DNA of 64,000 nucleotides from Selenomonas sp. oral taxon 892 str. F0426. Its GTDB lineage: Bacteria; Bacillota; Negativicutes; Selenomonadales; Selenomonadaceae. The stretch spans positions 84,718 to 148,717 of the forward strand of contig NZ_KI260539.1 in the NCBI RefSeq assembly GCF_000468035.1. The letters are read 5' to 3'. This document shows, in pieces, positions 59,501 through 64,000 of this stretch. Every line of letters begins with the position of its first letter. Position 1 is the stretch's first letter. The position numbers and the translations under genes were made by a program. The notes under the pieces were generated by a model. That model did not search any database and was not told the origin of the DNA. It saw nothing but the letters and a program-made list of their open reading frames with translations.

Positions 59501-60284
59501 GGTTATCAAGGCAGCCGTCTGGGAAGAGAATCCGCACCTCATCGATGTTCCACCACCGCCTTCTCCGCCCCGCGAGGATGGTGAGGAGGAGGGCCTCAGC
59601 GAAGAGGCTGTTCAAAATCTGCTTGCACGAATTGCAGCGCGTGAGCAGGCCATGGACGAACGTGTCAGAGAAGCGGAGATACGGGTCTCGGTTCTTCGCG
59701 GGGAAGCCGAGGAGGAACGTGATCGTCTTCTGAGTGAGGCTCAAACACAGATCGAACACGACCGCGAGCAAGCTCGTGCGCAAGGGCATGAGGAAGGCTT
59801 TGCTGCGGGAAAAGAGGCGGGAGAGGCTGCTGTGCGTGAGGAACTTGCGGATCTGATCCGTCAGACGAATGCACAGGCAGAGAAAACACTGCGCGATGCA
59901 CATGATGCCATGCGCGACTACCTCATCCATGCAGAGCAGGATATTGTCTCGATTGCCATGACGGCCGTGGAGCGCGTTTTGCCGCAGCATTTTATTGATG
60001 TGCCGCAGATGGTTCTGCCCGTTGTACGTGATGCGATTTTGCGTGTCAAGGATCAAAAGGAGATTCTCGTTCACGTTCCGCCCAATAGTTATGACTTTGT
60101 GCTCATGGCGCGTGATGAACTCCGCGGCATTTTAACGGCTGGGGATACAAACCTGACGATCACCTCCGATGAGGGGCTGAAGCCGGGCGACTGTCTCGTG
60201 GAAACTCCGAACGGGAGTGTCGATGCACGCCTCCAGACGCAGATCGAGCAGCTGAAAAAAGCGGTCCGGGAAGTTATGTTATGA
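59493..60284 (+). CDS. fliH: FliH, flagellar export stator of the ATPase
   Basis: FliH binds and regulates the FliI export ATPase. The 263-residue product has a Pro-rich N terminus, a Glu/Ala/Arg-rich coiled coil with GxxxG-like spacing (about 35-130), and a C-terminal domain that ends in SVDARLQTQIEQLKKAV. The start is a TTG with GGGAG 8 bases upstream and overlaps the fliG end. The stop overlaps fliI (ATGA). Confidence 0.9.
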   Translation: MSRVIKAAVWEENPHLIDVPPPPSPPREDGEEEGLSEEAVQNLLARIAAREQAMDERVREAEIRVSVLRGEAEEERDRLLSEAQTQIEHDREQARAQGHEEGFAAGKEAGEAAVREELADLIRQTNAQAEKTLRDAHDAMRDYLIHAEQDIVSIAMTAVERVLPQHFIDVPQMVLPVVRDAILRVKDQKEILVHVPPNSYDFVLMARDELRGILTAGDTNLTITSDEGLKPGDCLVETPNGSVDARLQTQIEQLKKAVREVML

Positions 60285-61660
60285 ATACAAGTGAAACGGG
60301 GGGGAATCCCCCATTTTCCATAGATATCCAAAAATTTCAGGATGCTCTGCGGGCATCCTCCCCGATGAAGCTTACGGGAAAGGTGACGCAGATCATTGGA
60401 CTCGTGATTGAGTCACAGGGGCCGACCGTCACTGTAGGTGAACTATGCTACGTGAGCTCGCATTTTGTGGGATTGCCTCCTGTGCCGGCAGAGGTCGTTG
60501 GCTTTCGCGAGGGCAGTGTCCTGCTCATGCCGGTTGGTGAGATGCAAGGAATTGGCCCAGGCTGTGAGGTCATTGCGACGGGACGCCGTCTGCGCGTCAA
60601 GGTGGGACCTGAGCTCCTCGGGCGCGTGCTCGATGGTCTCGGCAATCCGATTGATGGAAAGGGACCAATCCTCGCCAAGGAGGAATATCCGCTCCAGGCA
60701 CCGCCCCCGCCGCCGCTGACACGCCCGCGCATTCACGATAATCTCTACGTCGGCGTGCGTGCGATTGACGGGCTGATCACGCTCGGTGACGGTCAGCGCA
60801 TCGGCATTATGGCGGGGTCGGGTGTCGGCAAGTCCACACTTCTTTCGATGGTCGCGCGCAACACAGAGGCGGACATCAGCGTTATCACCCTCGTGGGGGA
60901 GCGCGGCCGTGAGGTGCGTGATTTTATCGAGCGTGACCTTGGCGAGGAGGGGCTGAAGCGATCTGTCGTCGTTGTTGCGACCTCAGATCAGCCTGCACTT
61001 GTCCGTATCAAGGGTGCGATGACTGGCACGGCGATTGCTGAATATTTCCGCGATCAAGGGCATAAGGTCGTGCTTATGATGGACTCCGTCACGCGCTTTG
61101 CGATGGCACAGCGTGAGGTTGGCCTGACCATTGGTGAGCCGCCTGCAACACGCGGCTATACACCGTCTGTCTTTGCGATGCTGCCGCGCCTCCTGGAGCG
61201 CGCAGGTACGAGTGAAAAGGGATCGATTACGGGCATCTACACGGTTCTCGTCGATGGTGACGATATGAATGAACCGATTGCAGACGCCGTGCGCTCCATC
61301 CTCGATGGACATATCGTGCTTTCACGTCGGATTGCAGCACAGAATCACTTCCCTGCAATCGATGTTCTTGGAAGTGTCAGCCGTGTCATGTATGAGGTAG
61401 TCGATAAGAGTCATCTTGAGGCGGCGCAGGAGATGCGCCAGCTCATGGCTGTCTATGCTGAGGCTGAGGATCTCATCCACATTGGGGCGTATGTCAAGGG
61501 CTCGAGTCCCAAGATTGATGCGGCCATTCAAAAGATAGACGGCATCAATGAATTCCTCCGTCAGGACATCTATGAGGTGACCTCATATGAGGAGACGGAG
61601 AAAAGACTGCTCACAGCCGTCGGCAAAGATGTATCTGCACCTGCTGAGGCAGTGACATGA
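60281..61660 (+). CDS. fliI: FliI, flagellar export ATPase
   Basis: FliI is the F1-beta-like ATPase that helps load substrates into the export gate. The 459-residue product has Walker A AGSGVGKST (178-186), the KVVLMMDSVTRFAMAQRE Walker B region and the FliI-type QRIGIMAGSGVGKSTLL context. The first ~15 residues precede the family start FSIDIQKF. It overlaps fliH by ATGA and overlaps fliJ by ATGA. Confidence 0.97.
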   Translation: MNTSETGGNPPFSIDIQKFQDALRASSPMKLTGKVTQIIGLVIESQGPTVTVGELCYVSSHFVGLPPVPAEVVGFREGSVLLMPVGEMQGIGPGCEVIATGRRLRVKVGPELLGRVLDGLGNPIDGKGPILAKEEYPLQAPPPPPLTRPRIHDNLYVGVRAIDGLITLGDGQRIGIMAGSGVGKSTLLSMVARNTEADISVITLVGERGREVRDFIERDLGEEGLKRSVVVVATSDQPALVRIKGAMTGTAIAEYFRDQGHKVVLMMDSVTRFAMAQREVGLTIGEPPATRGYTPSVFAMLPRLLERAGTSEKGSITGIYTVLVDGDDMNEPIADAVRSILDGHIVLSRRIAAQNHFPAIDVLGSVSRVMYEVVDKSHLEAAQEMRQLMAVYAEAEDLIHIGAYVKGSSPKIDAAIQKIDGINEFLRQDIYEVTSYEETEKRLLTAVGKDVSAPAEAVT

Positions 61661-62124
61661 AAAAATTCCGATTTCAGCTCGAAACACTGCTCAAGGTTAC
61701 GCGCATGAAGAAGGAGGAGGCAGAGGTTGCCTTTGCCGAGGCTGTGCGGCGTCTTGAGGAGGCACGCGCATACCAGCGCAGACTGCTCGAGGAAATGCAG
61801 CAGGGGCAGCTTGATTATGAGAACCTCTCAAAGGAGGGGACCCGGATCAAGATCGGGACGCTGATGAGTTTCAATCAGTTCTTTGGGTGGAAGCGCCAGC
61901 AGATTGAGGATCAGCAGCAGGTGATTTTGCAGGCAAATGCCGAGCGGCAAAAGCGCCTCAAGGTGCTCATGGAGCAGATGAGTGCTTTGAAGAGCATTGA
62001 GAAGCTGAAAGAGAAGCGCCTTGCGGAATACAAGGCAGAGGTTCTGCAGGAGGAGCAGAAGATGCTCGATGAGATCGGCCTGCAGCTGACCATGAGAAAT
62101 AGGGAATTGGAGGATGCGGTATGA
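61657..62124 (+). CDS. fliJ: FliJ, flagellar export chaperone
   Basis: FliJ is a coiled-coil protein that links the ATPase to FlhA. The 155-residue product is almost entirely helical and charged, starting with KKFRFQLETLLKVTRMKKEEAE, the FliJ N-terminal pattern. It overlaps fliI and the next gene by ATGA. Confidence 0.92.
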   Translation: MKKFRFQLETLLKVTRMKKEEAEVAFAEAVRRLEEARAYQRRLLEEMQQGQLDYENLSKEGTRIKIGTLMSFNQFFGWKRQQIEDQQQVILQANAERQKRLKVLMEQMSALKSIEKLKEKRLAEYKAEVLQEEQKMLDEIGLQLTMRNRELEDAV

Positions 62125-62720
62125 TGGATCTTTCCGGCATCAATCAAATACAGGCACGTATTGCCGAGATTGAGGGACAGTTTTCGCTGCCCACGCAGAC
62201 GATGCCCGGCATGGAATTTGCCGAACGTCTGCAGCAGGAAATCGGTAAGCACTCTGTCTCTGCCGCGCATAAGGCACATGCTGTGCAGCGTGCAGAGGCG
62301 ACATCTGCGGCGCAGCATGCGGCTGCATCGACGACGGCGAACTATGCCAATCCCGAGCTCGCGCGAACGATCCATGCAGCGGCTGCCAAGTATGCAGTCG
62401 ATCCGAAGCTCGTCTCAGCGGTTGCGGAGGTTGAGTCCGGCGGCGATCAAAGTGCTGTCTCTCCCGCCGGTGCAGTTGGTGTGATGCAGCTGATGCCGGA
62501 TACGGCAGCAGGTCTTGGCGCGAATCCATACAACATGGAGAGCAACATCGACGGCGGTACAAAATATCTGCGAGAGATGCTTGACACCTTTGACGGCGAC
62601 GTAAAGAAGGCTGTTGCTGCGTACAACGCGGGGCCGAATGCCGTGAAGGCATATGGTGGAGTCCCGCCGTATGCGGAGACGCAAGACTATGTCAATCGTG
62701 TTCTGGACATCTATCGCTGA
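62121..62720 (+). CDS. SLT-type lytic transglycosylase in the fliJ operon
   Basis: The 199-residue product has a C-terminal SLT domain (about 85-199) with the catalytic Glu105 in AEVESGG, then GAVGVMQLMPDTA and AAYNAGPNAV, the family motifs. The N-terminal 80 residues are Gln/Ala-rich and lack a Sec signal peptide or transmembrane helix. A lytic transglycosylase here would open peptidoglycan for the rod, and without a signal it might be exported by the flagellar apparatus. This last point is inference. It overlaps fliJ by ATGA. Confidence 0.9.
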   Translation: MMDLSGINQIQARIAEIEGQFSLPTQTMPGMEFAERLQQEIGKHSVSAAHKAHAVQRAEATSAAQHAAASTTANYANPELARTIHAAAAKYAVDPKLVSAVAEVESGGDQSAVSPAGAVGVMQLMPDTAAGLGANPYNMESNIDGGTKYLREMLDTFDGDVKKAVAAYNAGPNAVKAYGGVPPYAETQDYVNRVLDIYR

Positions 62721-62769
62721 GCCAGTGTAGGTTATATAATTCTTTTTGGGGAAGAGGGAAGGGAATTCC

Positions 62770-63327
62770 ATGCGGAAGATATTGAAGACCCTATTCGGAC
62801 TTGTCTTACTCCTCGTATTGGTCGCGGGAGGTTTTGCACTCGGGGTCTATCTCCGACTCTTTGACACGCAAGAGCTCAATGAAGAATACGCGCTTCATGA
62901 GCTTCCGATTGTTGGGGAATACTTTGTACCGCCGACGGAGGAGGAGACGACGACTGTCTCTGCACCTTCCTCAACATCTGCAGCGGCACCTGCGGCTGCA
63001 GCTTCGAGAAAGGCTCCAGAGACGGTGAAAATTACACCGGAGGAGATTGCAAAGCAGCAGGCAGAACGCGAAGCGGCAGAGAAAAAACGTGTGACGAAGC
63101 TCGCACGCCTTTACAATGACATGAAAGCGGCGGATGCGGCAAAGGTCATGGAAGCGCTGGACGTCGACCTCTGCATCGCCATTTTGCAGCGCATGGATGA
63201 GGGGAATGCTGCGAAGATCATGGCGGCATTCGAACCCGATCGTGCGGCAGAGATCACACAGATCATCTATGAGGGCGTACCGCAGCGGGCCGCAAAGGCA
63301 CGAAATGCAGCAGCGGACAATAAATAA
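62770..63327 (+). CDS. MotE/YlxF-like protein (COG3334 type, MgtE-N-like domain)
   Basis: The 185-residue product has one N-terminal transmembrane helix (about 7-27), a periplasmic or cytoplasmic linker rich in Ser, Thr and Ala, a short coiled coil (about 100-115), and a C-terminal MgtE-N-like helical repeat (AADAAKVMEALDVDLCIAIL, then MDEGNAAKIMAAFEPDRAAEI). Members lie after fliJ in many Firmicutes (YlxF) and resemble rhizobial MotE. The ATG at 62770 has AAGGGA upstream; an in-frame ATG at 62746 is less likely. The gene is followed by a terminator. Confidence 0.85.
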   Translation: MRKILKTLFGLVLLLVLVAGGFALGVYLRLFDTQELNEEYALHELPIVGEYFVPPTEEETTTVSAPSSTSAAAPAAAASRKAPETVKITPEEIAKQQAEREAAEKKRVTKLARLYNDMKAADAAKVMEALDVDLCIAILQRMDEGNAAKIMAAFEPDRAAEITQIIYEGVPQRAAKARNAAADNK

Positions 63328-63355
63328 GGGAATCGTAACATAGCGACGGAGAGAG

Positions 63356-63393
63356 CCTGCGAAGCAGCTGAAAAGCATACTTCGCAGGTTTTT
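63356..63393 (+). terminator. Terminator at the end of the flgB-motE operon
   Basis: CCTGCGAAG (63356-63364) pairs with CTTCGCAGG (63380-63388), with a T run to 63393. It ends the basal-body operon. Confidence 0.9.
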
Positions 63394-63427
63394 AGGAATC
63401 ACTGATAAAATTTTATCAGTGATTCCT
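63394..63427. repeat. 34-bp perfect palindrome after the terminator
   Basis: AGGAATCACTGATAAAA and TTTTATCAGTGATTCCT are exact reverse complements with no spacer. It directly follows the terminator, and an outer 8-bp inverted repeat GACGGAGA (63345-63352)/TCTCCGTC (63429-63436) encloses both. It may be a second bidirectional hairpin, an operator or a small repeat element. Confidence 0.8.
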
Positions 63428-63458
63428 TTCTCCGTCTGTTCTTTGGGAGGGCAGGCTC

Positions 63459-64000
63459 TTGGGCCGTACATATTTTCTGCTGACCATGTTTCTGGTCGCG
63501 CTGCTCGGGGCGTCTTTTGCCGTGCACCCCGTGGAAGCGGCATTCAGTGATCACGCAAAAGAGCTGACGAAGGTCACAGGGGTGCGCATCGGCAAGGCGG
63601 ATGGGAGTGTTCGCATTGTCGTGGACTCGGATCGCCCCATATCGTATAAGCAGAGTGTCCTGTCAAATCCGACACGGATTGTACTGGATTTGCAGAATGC
63701 GTGGATTGCTCCGGAGGCAAAGAAGAATACTGCTGTGGACTCGCCGCTCGTCTCAGCTGTGCGCGTTGCTCAGTTTGATGCAACGACGGTTCGCATCGTG
63801 GTGGAGACCTCTGTGGGCAAAGGAGGCTGGCGCCTCTTTTCCCTCACTGGGGAAAAGCCGCGCATCGTCATGGACTTTGGCAAGCCGCCCGCCGGTGGAA
63901 AACCGGCAAAGCCTGTGCAGGAGGCAAAGAAGCCGGTACCAGTGCAGCCACCCGCATCAGAAAAGGATAACGAGGTCGAAGAGGAAGAACATGACTCCGA
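63459..64000 (+). CDS. AMIN-domain envelope protein, 5' part (cut by window edge)
   Basis: The frame is open from a TTG at 63459 to the window end (180 codons, no stop). A GGGAGGG Shine-Dalgarno lies about 12 bases upstream of the TTG; the next in-frame ATG is at 63486. A signal peptide covers about the first 30 residues (ending near VEAA). An AMIN domain follows (about 38-145, for example VRIGKADGSVRIVVDSDRP and PTRIVLDLQNAW). The visible C-terminal part is Pro/Lys/Glu-rich. AMIN domains target proteins to peptidoglycan and often precede an N-acetylmuramoyl-L-alanine amidase domain, which would lie beyond the window. Confidence 0.82.
   Translation, partial: MGRTYFLLTMFLVALLGASFAVHPVEAAFSDHAKELTKVTGVRIGKADGSVRIVVDSDRPISYKQSVLSNPTRIVLDLQNAWIAPEAKKNTAVDSPLVSAVRVAQFDATTVRIVVETSVGKGGWRLFSLTGEKPRIVMDFGKPPAGGKPAKPVQEAKKPVPVQPPASEKDNEVEEEEHDS

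Noticed and set aside
1-64000. Search for CRISPR arrays, insertion sequences, prophage, rRNA and toxin-antitoxin pairs
   Set aside because: No regularly spaced repeats, transposase, integrase, phage structural genes or rRNA were seen; all large frames belong to chromosomal housekeeping or motility families.

Overview
The window reads as chromosomal DNA from a motile, anaerobic, Gram-negative-staining member of the Firmicutes, most likely a Selenomonadaceae-type Negativicute (Selenomonas or Centipeda). This is an inference from gene content and order: a Bacillus/Clostridium-style fla/che cluster with FliY, CheC and CheD, CdaA-YbbR-GlmM, PhoH-YbeY-Era-RecO, RNase Y with YmdB, FloA/NfeD, and a DcuB C4-dicarboxylate transporter. 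No mobile element, prophage, CRISPR array or rRNA was seen. Nearly all genes are on the + strand. Only a LysR regulator and an M48 peptidase are on the - strand, and each meets its + neighbour at a bidirectional terminator.

Layout. 1-112: 3' end of tRNA-Gly, then tRNA-Cys and a terminator. 188-7230: miaB, a structured 420-bp gap, then mutS-mutL-RsmJ-like methyltransferase. 7364-9664: dcuB and a convergent lysR gene. 9909-11610: motAB behind a hairpin leader. 11728-23: acpS-nnr and ilvE run to 14729; 14950-20606 holds cdaA-ybbR-(FAD protein)-glmM-EamA transporter; 20699-24428 holds phoH-ybeY-era-DUF502-recO.

24579-45220 is the large flagellar/chemotaxis block: flbD, fliL, fliM, fliY, cheY, fliO, fliP, fliQ, fliR, flhB, flhA, flhF, flhG, a PilZ protein, cheB, cheA, cheW, cheC, cheD, a small membrane protein, fliA, fapA, a small charged protein and a SwrB-like protein. 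Clear sigma-A-type promoters lie before fliL, cheY and flhA. The basal-body block (flgB, flgC, fliE, fliF, fliG, fliH, fliI, fliJ, a lytic transglycosylase, a MotE-like protein) lies at 55594-63327. In Bacillus that block comes first, so here the two blocks are swapped and separated by about 10 kb. fliK, flgD and flgE, which normally join them, are absent from the window.

The separating segment (45256-55420) holds tRNA-Pro, nfeD-floA with a small membrane protein, an M48 peptidase, and a + strand group of RNase Y, a FIST-GGDEF diguanylate cyclase, an unknown 185-aa protein, YmdB, a PHP phosphoesterase and a P-loop/Asp23-like fusion. The cyclase together with the PilZ flagellar-brake protein suggests c-di-GMP control of motility, and the RNase Y/YmdB/PHP group suggests an RNA-decay and nucleotide-signalling neighbourhood. 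The window ends inside an AMIN-domain envelope protein.

The items most worth a second look are the structured miaB-mutS gap, the paired hairpins with an outer inverted repeat at 63345-63436, two genes that appear to start at ATT codons, the cyclase inserted between rny and ymdB, and the receiver-less CheB.
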